Origin: Tricholomella constricta
Taxonomy: Eukaryota; Basidiomycota; Agaricomycetes; Agaricales; Lyophyllaceae
DNA length: 64,000 bases
Direction of reading: 5' to 3'
Assembly: GCA_013368375.1 (NCBI GenBank)
Contig: JAACJP010000002.1
Coordinates: 1,860,001 to 1,924,000 of the forward strand
How positions within the stretch are numbered: position 1 is the stretch's first letter; the number at the start of each line of letters is the position of its first letter. Of this stretch, positions 10,750-23,534 are shown piece after piece. The notes beneath the pieces are model-generated. The model did no database searches and was not told the origin of the DNA. It saw nothing but the letters and a program-made list of their open reading frames with translations. The position numbers and the translations under genes were made by a program.

Positions 10750-12721
10750 ATGGGAATACCAAACTTGTGGAAGGTATGTTGCTTGCTTCCATGCTGGGAC
10801 TCGACTGCTAGTAGTTTCAACAGCTTCTGAAACCGACTGTGGTGTCGTGCACGCTCACACAGCTTTCCGTCATCGAAGGATTTGAGGCTAATAGGAGAGG
10901 GACGGGAACTGTTGTATTGGGGGTTGACGGCAGGTACGTGGCTACAAATTTAGGTCAAAACATAGCTCATGCCTCTCGTAGTCTGCTGTTGAACCGCGCT
11001 CAGTGGGCAGCATACCATCAGACAGGCCGTGGAATCAACATGCAGGCGGGCGAAAACCTCCCCCTACAAATCCTGGTTTGGCAGGCCTGCCGCCTACTCT
11101 CGCTTCCCATCACACCTGTCATTGTCTTTGACGGAGCTGCCCGACCAACAATTAAGCGCGGACGCGATGTCAAGACCGCTCCGCACGCCCTGCTTGCTGC
11201 CTACATGCAGCTTCTCAAAGACCTAGGCTTCCAGACATATGTGGTACATGTATCATTCACTTAACTATACAGTGTCAAGCTCCTGATATTCTATTTAATT
11301 CAGGCTCCGGGTGAGGCTGAGGCCGAGCTCTCCCAGCTCAATGCCGAAGGGCGAATTGATGCCGTCCTCACCGATGATGTTGATGCCTTCCTCTTTGGTG
11401 CAACATGTGTAATTCAAACGTACGTGCTTCATTTTAGACTCTATATCGGTGCTCATCTTGTATCAGGTCCAAAATTACTAAAGACGGAGACTACGTCTCT
11501 GCTTTTACGTCGAAAGCAATTCAAACCCACAAGAAGACCCAGCTGACTCGCGCTCGAATTTTGCTAATTGCTGTTCTCAGTGGAGGCGATTATTCGGTAA
11601 GCTTTTGTGCTGCACTTTTTTTTCAGGAAATTTATATTCTCACTAGTGCGGGCTGAAGGGATGCGGCATCGAGATTGCGCATCAGCTCAGCCTTGGAACA
11701 ACCCTTGGAGAGGATCTGTACGCAGCTGTATACAAATGTTCACGTACTGAGCTGTCGGTCTTTCTTGAGGAGTGGCGTGAGAGGTTGAGACGAGAGCTCG
11801 CGGATAACCCACATCAAGCTCTCCACCAATGCCAGCCTGCTCTTGCTCGAAAGGTGGTCAAGGGCTTTCCAAGCCTCAAGGTTCTTCGTGCATATCTTTA
11901 TCCTATCACCTCGCTATCTGGTGGCAATACTCCCGAGATTGCCTGTAAAATCCGGACGCCGGATCTAGCTGCTCTGGCTGTGTGGTGTGAGAAGTATTTC
12001 TCTTGGGCAACTCGCGGCATCCTTCTCGACCGATTTCGAAGCAACGTGTGGGGTGGAATTTGTATCCGGTCACTAATGGAGGTACTAATCTATATCTTTC
12101 GCTCTCAAAGTCGAAAGCTAATATTTTTCATTATAGCCCGTTGACACCGCTTCTGCTATTGTAGTGCATTTCGGTACAGGCCAGCTTATCCCTTCTCGGC
12201 CTTTCATCCTACACATATATCGGGCGACACTTGGACCTGGGCCCCCTGCTAAGAAGCCTAACACCTGGGGATACAGTGTCCAAGTTGAGCCACATCCCTT
12301 TGTCGTGGCTACACTCTCTCGCCTTACTCCAGAAGCCCGCCAACTCGGGTATGCGCAGCCTCGCAAGAATTTTATCATCTGGATTCCAGCCCCAATTCTC
12401 AAGCGAGCATTTCCAAAGCTCGTCGCAACATTTCACGCCAAGAAACCAAGTTCGGCATTCATTCAAGAAGTCAAGCCACCTGTAAGCCCCGTGTCCCTCT
12501 CCTCAATGTATTACACAACATTCATGTTCCTCCAGATCTTATCGGCTGATACTAGGGCTACTCTCGGCTCAAGCTCCAATCCCATCGAGGTAAACGATAG
12601 CGATGACGAGGATAGTGGAGATGAAAATGGTACTCCTGCACCTACCGACGGACCTATACATGGAGCTCCGACCCGTATCGAGTACCTTTTTCGAGGCCTT
12701 GATATCATTCTAACAGTATAG
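10750..12721 (+). CDS. XPG/Rad2-family structure-specific nuclease, GEN1-like (PIN-like fold)
   Basis: Cleaves branched DNA; FEN1/XPG/GEN1 relatives act on flaps and Holliday junctions. Exon 1 is tiny (MGIPNLWK, 10750-10773), the invariant XPG N-terminus, then LLKPTVVS. Acidic metal-binding residues are all visible: GVDGS (across an intron), VIVFDGAARP (11130), APGEAEAELSQL (11303), DAVLTDDVDAFLFGA (11360), LSGGDYS then CGLKGCG (helix-hairpin-helix start, 11580-11660). The rest resembles GEN-type fungal proteins, ending with an acidic Asp/Ser/Glu stretch (NDSDDEDSGDENG). About seven introns. No disruption seen. The neighbouring recombinase suggests the nuclease processes recombination intermediates of a mobile element rather than serving general repair; this is inference. 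Relatives annotated as PIN domain-like are, as I recall, expanded in agaricomycetes. Confidence 0.85.
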
Positions 12722-12889
12722 CCTGTCATACATAGTTCATTTTTCATGTATTTGATTGTACTATACTTCGTTAATCCCAAAGATCGGGCACTGTCCAGAT
12801 GTGATAATTTAAGAAATGTGAAATTGTAGCTGAATCATGACCAAAAAAGTAATATCGCTGCTCTCTTCGACTTCAGCTCATCCACAAGC

Positions 12890-15295
12890 ATGACGGACCT
12901 GAAGCAGGCTAGAGGAAAGCAATCAGTCAAGAAGAAGACAAAGAACGAAGCAGCTCGATTGGAAACTCTTGCCAAAATCGCACACGAGAACGTCACAAAG
13001 TATAACAAGGTCATTCACACAAATGCTGCATATGAAGGGAACATCCGCCGTGGCAAGGAATTTCTGGCCATGCTCATTGCTCAGCGAAAGGAGGACAAGA
13101 TTGTTGTATGTGAGCAGGGAATTCCGACCGAGGAGCTAGAGAAAGCTCTTGATGATCCACCTAATCAGCACTCGGCGATGGTCATCGAGATGTTCATTGC
13201 GCAAAAGTGCATGGTGGAAGGTTACCAGCATCAGGTTGCAGAGGGTATACATGCTGCCTTCTGTTGGTACTGGGACACAATGTGAGTGTTGTTGCAGGTT
13301 CAACGAGATTCGGAATTGTAATCACAAAATATCCAGGGACGGCGTCAAGTACGCTGGAGACTATAAACTCGACAAAGCTACAAATCAGGTGTCTGGGTGC
13401 CCTGCGCGGGCAGCATGTGTGCTAGCTATCAAAAAAGCCATGCAGACACGTGGAAAAGCCACTATTGCAACTCGAAAGCATGCTGAAGCACTGTCAATCG
13501 AGGACGAGCGGAAGCTGATGCAGTGGTCACAACACCTGTGCTCCCACGAGAGGCTTGAAGAAGTATCGAGCGTCGAAAATGGATGCGGAGGTATGAGACC
13601 TGTCAAGGGAGGAGGTGAAAAAATTACGCCATTGACCATCGACGACGTGCACTTTGTTTTCGAGCATGGATTCATGAGAGCTTTCGTGACATCAGCTTTT
13701 ACTCTCTGGACACGGTAAATAAACAAGACACGATCACCTGTAATTTAGCTGATGTTACTCTCCGCAATAGGTCCTTCGAGCTTCTCAGCCTTACATATGG
13801 AGACCTCACTCAGAATTGCCGAGGGCGTGCACCATGGTATACACCACACTTCAAGGTTCATCTATACAACCGAAAGGGCTGGCAGAATGCGCAAGGTTTC
13901 GAAGGCCCCAGAACGAGTAGGTCCCTTTGAACTGAGGGCCGGACCCTGACTAAACAATTTATCAGGCAATATATATGAGATTTATCCCCAGGACGTACCC
14001 GAGATAGACATGTATTCCCATCTTCCCCGATGGCTCAAGCTTTACGCCGCTCTGCTCGGAAGAGAACTGGAACCAGAGGACCAGCTTTTCCCCCACATTT
14101 CAGCCAATGGAACCATCTACCCGAGACAGGAGATGGGTTACGCCACCTTTTCGAAGCTTCTGGCCAAGTTTACGAGTGGCGCTGAACTTGTTGGATGGTT
14201 TACGACACATTCGTTTCGCCGCGGCGGAGCACAGTATCGCTTTATATTTGCACCGAGAAGATGGTCGCTCAATAAAATTCGCTGGTGGGGGGGCTGGGCC
14301 GAAGGTGAAAATGTAAGTCTTCTCAAAATTTTGGTTTTCGCCGGCACTCACAATCGGGTCGCGCTGTGACTTCAAGGTTGATACCTTGATGAAGTATCTC
14401 CTTGACTCGCTACAAAGCTATGAAAATGGTCACGGAGACGCGCTGCATCCCATACCAAAAGGGTTCAGCAAAAGCTTCATGGGCGAGGATGTGGAAGTAT
14501 CACCGGTGACAGCAGGTGAGGTTCGGGAACTCAAAAGATCGGTCGATGAGAAGCTCGATAACATCGACCAGAACCTGGACAAGAGGATGAACAAAATAGT
14601 CAGCCAGATAACGTCGAGCTTCGATGAAGCTCACCTTGCCAAATGTCACATGTCGCAGCGGCACCATCGAGAACGCGGCAGTCTAGTGGTGCGTGCTGCA
14701 AGGCTCTCAGCAGCACCGTATATCAGCAGCACCGGCACTGCCAACAAGTCTGCAGGAGTTGAATCAGCCAGTGACTCCTGCGGCTCACTTCCACGAAGCC
14801 AGCGAAACAAGAAAAACGAGCGCCGTGCTGCACCCATCCAGGGTGTTGCTATTCCAAACCTGAAAGCTGGTCCTGACGCGTGGAAGCAGGCTATCAAGCA
14901 GTGGGAGGAGGGCGACGAGGTCGCCGGTCTTGTGGCCTTGAAAGACTGGCCACCAGAGTGGTACACTCGCGGTATGCGAACGTTCACGGGATCGAAGCGC
15001 CGGGATAGGGAACTGATTGTGATCGCCTATGACCGGTGAGTTGCGCATGTTTTAGAGATGAGAAGCTTGAAACATACCTTACACAAGGGTTGGGCGAGAC
15101 GACAAAGCGTTCGAGGCCGCCTATCCCGAGGCCAAGAAAAACATGAGATCTCTGCTCAACGCTATCAGGGACAAGCTTGAGGACGTCGTTAAGCCCAGGA
15201 CAAGCCGAAACGGGACACCGGAGGATCGAGCCAGAAGTAGGGGAGCAAGCGGCGAAGGCAGCGGGAGCGAGCACGGTGCAAAGAGCTCAGGATGA
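12890..15295 (+). CDS. Crypton-like tyrosine recombinase
   Basis: Cuts and rejoins DNA through a tyrosine. N-terminal half (12890-13700) is basic and helical with a conserved-looking NQVSGCPARAACVLAIKKAM segment. The catalytic domain follows: box-A Arg in LWTRSFELLSLTYGDL (about 13710-13810, across an intron), hairpin Lys in HFKVHLYNRKGWQ (13850), H-S-F-R in TTHSFRRGGAQYRF (14205-14250), Trp in RWWGGWAEGENV (14280), and nucleophile Tyr in LMKYLLDSL (14390). This is the full R-K-HxxR-W-Y set. C-terminal part has a coiled-coil stretch (SVDEKLDNIDQNLDKRMNKI) and a charged tail, stop 15293. It starts 168 bp after the nuclease stop on the same strand. About six introns; the frame is intact throughout. 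Confidence 0.85.
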
Positions 15296-15690
15296 AAAGA
15301 CTCAAGAGAGAGCAGAAATATCACAAGAAAGGAATCTAATCTCTTATAATTTCGACTAAAACTACATAGAATATAATCACTAGAGACCGTCGCTTGAAGA
15401 CGCGCCAGAGAAGCTTGAGAGATAGGCAGCAGCGGGCGAGGTGGGGAGGGAGGGGGGAGGGGGCAACCGAGCGAGAGATTGGAAAGATGCCCATCAAAAA
15501 ACTGGCGTGGGCCGAGCACGTGAGGTGTCCGGACCGCGCCCCGCGCTTTGGTTCGGGGGCAGGCCGCCAAACAAGACCCTTGTTGGGATCAATTAGTCAG
15601 CAGGTCCCGTCATTTGATCGAGCCTGGCCCTGCCGACCGATCAGGCCAAGCCCCAGGTCTCGGCGCGGTTTTTTCCCATACGCCAGGCGG
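15296..15690. other. 3' flank of recombinase gene
   Basis: GC-rich, no gene seen. It is the probable right end of the module. It holds an AT-rich stretch (15340-15380) suitable for 3' end formation. Confidence 0.4.
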
Positions 15691-15700
15691 GCGTAAATCA
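15691..15700 (+). repeat. Candidate right terminal direct repeat GCGTAAATCA
   Basis: Partner of 10378-10387, located 66 bp before the second tRNA-Arg gene. Confidence 0.45.
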
Positions 15701-15766
15701 TTTCTAATAAGTTGGTCTTCGTGCGTCGCACTCTATATATGGGGCTCGGGGGTGCCAAGATAGGAA

Positions 15767-15864
15767 GGCCGTGTGGCGAAATGGCATCGCGTCTGACTAC
15801 GATCTGCTCATGTACATGACTCCTCGACATCAGGAGATTGCAGGTTCGACCCCTGCCCCGGTCA
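15767..15864 (+). tRNA. tRNA-Arg(ACG), intron-containing, copy 2
   Basis: Exons identical to copy 1 at 9250, including the acceptor mispair. The intron is about 26 nt and unlike the first. Homology extends about 45 bp upstream (ACTCTATATATGGGGCTCGG versus ACTCTATATATTGGGCTTGG) and about 60 bp downstream past the T run, so this is a segmental copy rather than a bare tRNA gene. Confidence 0.8.
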
Positions 15865-16154
15865 TTTGATTCGTTCCTTTTGCATCACAACTTTTTTTTT
15901 TCAAAGTCCAAATAAATGAATGATTTCGGTCGGGTGTTCTGTCTGGGAGAGACGGTGCTGGGACGGCTTATTTGGATCGAAGACGCAATGGCGGAATGGC
16001 GGAAGAGTACAGGGCAATCATAACAACTAGTCTGTAGAACGCGTACGTATATCAAGCCAGAGACTACATCGTGTACAAGTTCGGACAGCCGACCAGACTC
16101 AACCGAGACCGCTGCGGGTGATACATCTATCCATCCATCCAACCGGACTCTGAA

Positions 16155-16481
16155 TCAAAAACAACACGGAATAGGGATGATCCAACACATGCCCCCACCC
16201 TGTAGTGAAGATGAACGGAAGTCCCACCGTCGAACCAAGGCGTTGTAACTCACTGGGCATGGGACGCATCCGCCTCTCAGCCTCATGGGCTCCTGCGTCC
16301 TGTTCCTCTCATCTAGCGACGCCGTGGGGCTCATTGCTCCAGTTCTTCCCGGCTGCTCGAGGACGAGCGCCTCCGGGTTCGCTTGACGGCTATGGCTATG
16401 GCTTTGGTGGGTAGCGGCGGGGTATACTGGCGTGGTGGCTTCGGACGCGGTCATGGCTGTATCCTTGGAAGGGAGTTGCAC
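16155..16481 (-). CDS. Small Cys-rich protein with LRGGCVPCP ... PIPCCF tail
   Basis: Unrecognised small gene. The minus frame has a phase-0 54-nt intron at 16253-16200 (GTGAGT...TACAG) whose removal joins PMRLRGGCVPCP to GGGMCWIIPIPCCF and a stop. The intron is a multiple of three, so an unspliced frame also exists. A diverged copy at 49.54-49.78 kb keeps the same splice sites around a 60-nt intron, which argues that the intron and frame are real. Start is uncertain (ATG at 16481, or at GAMSPTAS). Opposite-strand frames here are shadows. Confidence 0.4.
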   Translation of the reverse strand: MQLPSKDTAMTASEATTPVYPAATHQSHSHSRQANPEALVLEQPGRTGAMSPTASLDERNRTQEPMRLRGGCVPCPVSYNALVRRWDFRSSSLQGGGMCWIIPIPCCF

Positions 16482-16892
16482 GTTGCACAGTCGAGGTTGT
16501 ACTTAAGTATAACGCATCTCTCGTGACGTCATCGTGACGCCTTTGCCTCCGACATGTTCGGATGGGTGGATCACAACCTTGGTGCCGCTTCGATTGCCCT
16601 GACTTGGAGACCGCGCACCAACTCTTTCCTGCGTGCCCGAAGTTTGATCATCTCAGGATGGCTACCGACAACATCGTTCAAAGCTTTCCGGGGTCACCGC
16701 GACGTTACCTCTACTATCTATTGGCTCTTCTGTGACACCCAACCTGGACCTATCCCCAACACAGTATACTACATCGGACATCCATCTGGTATCACTAGAA
16801 GCTCGATATAGTTACCACTTTATCCATATATCTTTCCTGTGATGAGCTGTCGAGGCTTTACTATAACGTAGACAGCCTAATTTGATTCAACT
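16482..16892. other. Intergenic
   Basis: A plus open frame at 16554-16811 shows no recognisable feature. It otherwise holds the 3' flank of the DUF6593 gene. Confidence 0.4.
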
Positions 16893-17575
16893 TCAAGTCT
16901 CCATGTCCTTGCGAATCTTCTCGATGTAGATGAAGGTGATCAGAATATCCTGGACCATGTGCTCCCCCGTCGGAGAGATCTCAAACGAAGCAGGGCGGGC
17001 TTTGCCGATTATTCCAAGGCTTGCGCGATGAAAGCGAGCAACAAGAGTCTTCTTGTCATCGTTGGTGACGAGCTGCGAGCTCATAGGGTCAGGCTAGATT
17101 TAAATGGGGGTGCAGCCAGTGAACCACCCCTTACTTGTGAATTGTAGGATAGAAGTTCCCATTTGTATTCGCGGCCATCTGGCCCAGTAAATACGCGATG
17201 TCTGTCGACCCATAACTTTTCAAAGCGAGCCCTTCGAGTATGACACGACAGAACGAATGAACTACTGACTCACCGACAGAGCGGGCCCCAGCCTACTTTC
17301 CGGAAATAATCCTTCGTCGCGAATTCGTTGCCTCCGAAACGCAAGATGGAGGAGGAAATGACATTGTGTTCGACCTGCGCGAGATGCCCAAACCTATTCT
17401 GCATGGAGACGGTGTGGGCGCTATGATGCTGCGGGATATCGTTGGGCACGATGCAGCTAATGGTTGAGGTGCGGGTGCCTGCGGCCATCGGCGTCTCGAC
17501 TTTATAGAGCGCCTGGCCTTCCGCGGTGGAAAAAACTGAGTTGAGCGGCGAACGCGTTGAGAGGTAGAGATGCAT
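16893..17575 (-). CDS. DUF6593 domain protein
   Basis: Family known from basidiomycetes; function unknown. Three exons on minus. Exon 1 (17575 down to about 17272) begins MHLYLSTRSPLNSVFSTAEG and contains VEHNVISSSILRFGGNEFAT and DYFRKVGWGPLC. Phase-2 splicing (GTGAGT...TCGACAG) leads to HRVFTGPDGREYKWELLSYN, then the last exon LVTNDDKKTLVARFHRASLG to a stop at 16893. Length, about 180 residues, and motif order match the family. It is transcribed divergently from the PRP4 kinase gene, sharing a 263-bp intergenic region with a (CT)n run at 17775-17795. Confidence 0.8.
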
Positions 17576-17838
17576 GGGGGATGCTTGCTAGAGTAGCTGC
17601 GGGCGCCATGGCTCTGATAATTACGGTATTCATGATGGTAGTACGGCGTTAGTCGAGCGCCATCCACAGCCACTTTTACACAACAACAAACATCAAGTGA
17701 TTCAATGCCGAGTTCCGAGTCCGACGTCTTCATCCATCTCCCATATCCATTGACCAGCGTCTTCGTCCCCATTTCTCTCTCTCTCTCTCTCTCTTTTTTA
17801 TCGTGCGGTGCCCCGTAAACCCAATATAACCCTTAAAG

Positions 17839-20483
<2,645 letters not shown>

Positions 20484-21049
20484 AGTGGAGGGAATGGGAT
20501 GGGCTTTAGATGATGATGTTCTGGCGGTGGCGACACTCGGATGACCTAGAAGCAAGTTCTCACCCCCTCCACCCCACCCCCATGCCGTCTTCGATTCGAT
20601 TCGATTCGTCTTATTTATTTTTTTCCTCCCTCGCTAGTGCAGTATTCGCAGATGTATTCCGTAACCCCTTCCCCCCCCCCACATTTGTAACCCTCGAAAC
20701 CTTAAAGAACAAAAACAATCAAAGCGTCTTTATCCTTTCCCTCTTTCACCTTCACACACACACGCTTAACAGTGACACCACTCGCGCGCGCTAGAGCCCT
20801 TTAATTCACACACTGCGCTTCTCGACCCGCGTAGCCGGGAGCTCTGTTCCCACCTGCTCCCCCTAGTCCCCTAGTCCGCATGTTATAAGATCACTGACAC
20901 GCCCAATCTGACTATAGCTTTAGCTTTCCTATAACTGACTTGGACTTGCATTTCTTACCTGGCCTACCGAGGCGTACCAACCAACACCCCCCAAGCACTT
21001 TCTTTCCGCACAAGACACAAGACACAAGACAAGCCCCCTCGCCTCCGAC
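20484..21049. other. Intergenic with short CA and pyrimidine tracts
   Basis: 3' flank of PRP4 and promoter of the cyclase gene. A (CA)n run lies at about 20753-20763. No gene seen. Confidence 0.5.
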
Positions 21050-23189
21050 ATGGCTACGAAACGCATCCGAGACATGCTTTCCCACTTTGCGCCGCATCCT
21101 GGCTCCAAGCCCGCAGCGGCAGCGGCGGCGGCTGCGCCTGCGCCTGGACGGCTGCCTATACCTACGTTCGACGAGCTGCCGGCGTTCCATGATCTCCCTG
21201 GGTGTGCGTGGACGGTGTGGGGAGAGAAGGACCAGCTGGGGACGGTTAATCTGTTGACGGATGAGGTGGTTAGGCGGGCGGCGGGGGAGGAGATTGTGTA
21301 TGTGCTCTCTTTTTTTGTTTTTTTGTTTTTTGGGAGTGGAGTTGGATTTGGGTGGTTGGGAGTTACAGTGTACTGATTGATTTTTTGGGTGCGGGGGGTG
21401 GTACAGGACTGGAAAAGCTGTTTCGTTGAATTGGTGCGTGCTCTTTCTCTTGCGCCGCTTGTCGTGGCGGCGTTTTGCTCATTCGAGTGTGTTGGGTGGT
21501 GCCAGGCCATTGAACTTTCCTGAGAAGGTTAGGATGGTTTTTATGCCTTTCGATGCGAAAAAGAGAGAGAGAGGCTCAAAAAACTGATCTGCACAGCCGA
21601 TGTTCGGCCGCAAGTCCCCAGTGGTAACGATGAAGCATCGTGAGGCCAAATACGTCGTTCGGGATGATGAGATCCATATCGTGCGTCGGGCTCAACTCCC
21701 TCTTCGATTCGTTTCATTCCTCTTAATGAGCCCCAAAATGTGTTTTATTTTTATTTTTTTAGAACACACAGTCGGGAACGCAGTGGGATGGCCTGCGACA
21801 CTTTGGGATCTTGGAACATGGTGTGTTCTATAACAAGTGAGGAATCACCCCTTGTCTTTCGAAGCTACACCAATCCTGATTATGGCGTTCCCTTCTTTAC
21901 TTTCCCTTCTTTTTTTCTTTTTCTTTTTTGGTCTTGAATTGCAGCACACCGGGCGAGTCTCTCCCTATGGGAATAGTCCCCATGCCAAACCCGCAAGACA
22001 TCGATCCGAGTCTCAAGAACATCGGGATACAGAGTGAGTAGTTGGCCGAGCGCCATATCTCACCTCACTTGAGAGAGCGCCAATGCAAGGGGTGGCTGAT
22101 ACCTCGTCAACAGACTGGGCTGAACACGGCATCTGCGGCCGCGGCGTCCTGCTCGATCTCGTCCGCTATCACACCAAGGGGGGAAGGAAACTGCCCTACG
22201 ATCCGTGGGCCACCCATGCGATCACGGTGGCGGAGCTGGAAGCCTGTGCAAAGGAGGAGGGCGTGGTGTTTAGGCAGGGCGATGTCTTGCTGATCAGGGT
22301 CGGGTTCATACAGAGGTACACTGCGGCGACGCAAGAGGAGAGGGACGCGCTGGCGGGGCGCCCGGAGACTTTGTGAGTGTGTGTGTGTGGACCTTGGGGG
22401 CAATGCGAATTCTGACTGTCTAAATCTGTTGACAGCGCGGGAATTGAGCAGTCTGACGACATGAAACGGTTCTTGTGGTGTGTGTTGCTGCCTCGGTCCC
22501 AGTGCTATGGGGGTTCTGTGAATTTTTAATTACCGGTTCGAACGAACACACAGGAATAATCACTTCGCGGCGATAGCGTCAGATCAGCCGGCGTTGGAGG
22601 TGGGGTCCTTGAGAAACATTTATTGTGCCACAAAAACTAATCCCATGACCGGATTGCCTTAGCGGTGGCCTACTCCAGAGGGCGTGCCGCATATGCATCA
22701 GGTATGGACCCATGCTCACCATTCTTCGGTGCCACTTGCTTACTTCCTACCTCCGCTAGACTTTACTGGGGTCAGTCCGCGCCATGATCTTGTTTTGTAT
22801 TTTCCTTGTTTGACGTTATCGATCGCATGATGCAGGCTATGGGGCATGCCTATCGGTACGTTGCAAAGCCAATGATCCGTGACCTTCGATTTGACTTGTG
22901 CTAATTCCGGCGCGCTCGCGCATACTTACAAAGGTGAATTCTTTGATCTGGAGAAGTTGTCCGCCACCTGTGAGGAGACTGGGCGATACACGTTCTTCTT
23001 CTCGTCGTGGCCTTTGAATATGTGAGTTAGTCTGAATACGCCCGGAATGCAGACTGATGGTAACCGATTGCGTAGAATTGGCGGATGTGCAAGCCCTCCC
23101 AATGCTGCTGTGAGTAGATGTTTAATTTTTTTCGAGATCGGCAAGATACGGTTAGGCTGATACTAAACGACCTCGAGGCGTACTTCTAA
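21050..23189 (+). CDS. Cyclase-family protein (kynurenine formamidase-like fold)
   Basis: Metal-dependent hydrolase family; the substrate of the fungal members is not known to me. Ala-rich N-terminus, then LPGCAWTVWGEKDQLGTVNL (21195-21250), KAVSLNWPLNFPEKPMFGRK, the metal-site segment TQSGTQWDGLRHFGILEHGV (21765-21830), WAEHGICGRGVLLDLVRYHT (22113), WATHAITVAELEACAKEEGV, FRQGDVLLIRVGFIQRY, HFAAIASDQPALE, LLGLWGMPIGEFFDLEKLSA and C-terminal FFFSSWPLN. The bacterial HxGTHxD motif reads SGTQWDG here, with a later His-Phe-Gly, as in other fungal copies I recall. About eleven introns; the last exon is AYF and the stop is at 23187. Confidence 0.8.
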
Positions 23190-23534
23190 GTTTGTTTGTA
23201 CAATGATCACCTCCGGATCGCGGATGCTTCGCGTCTCCTATGTAGACCTTATTGATGTACTGCCCCCCTGCTTGAACATGACTTTGATATGCTTATGGAG
23301 CTGTGATGTACACGCTGCACGTCTCGAGTTCGGAAACGGCCAGCGGCCCCCAGGCGGCGGTGCTTGTGGGTCCATAGTTAGGGCACAAAGGCCCGATTTG
23401 GCAGGCAACATGGGATTGTGCACGTGACGCCGAGTTCTTTTGGATCAGGGCGTGTTGTTTCGCTCGCCAAAACTGTTGTCCACCCCTTCCCTTCCCCAGA
23501 TCCATTTTCCTTGGCCTCGTCGCCGGGGGCAACG
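23190..23534. other. Intergenic / promoter of shugoshin gene
   Basis: GC-rich, includes CACGTG at about 23420. No gene seen. Confidence 0.4.

Larger units (their letters stand above)
10378..15700 (+). mobile_element. Candidate Crypton-like element: XPG/GEN1-type nuclease plus tyrosine recombinase
   Basis: Two adjacent plus-strand genes, a structure-specific nuclease and a tyrosine recombinase, lie between perfect 10-bp direct repeats. The recombinase family is that of Crypton DNA transposons, which lack inverted repeats and integrate through a short shared sequence. The boundaries are inferred from the direct repeat only. Larger direct copies of a tRNA-Arg gene (9250, 15767) lie outside. Confidence 0.55.

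Noticed and set aside
16200..16260. GGTTCGAC box-B-like sequence on minus, first read as a tRNA
   Set aside because: No acceptor or anticodon stem can be drawn; the stretch is better explained as the conserved intron of the small Cys-rich gene.
16554..16811. 85-residue plus open frame
   Set aside because: No motif, no splice partner and no duplicated or conserved counterpart in the window.
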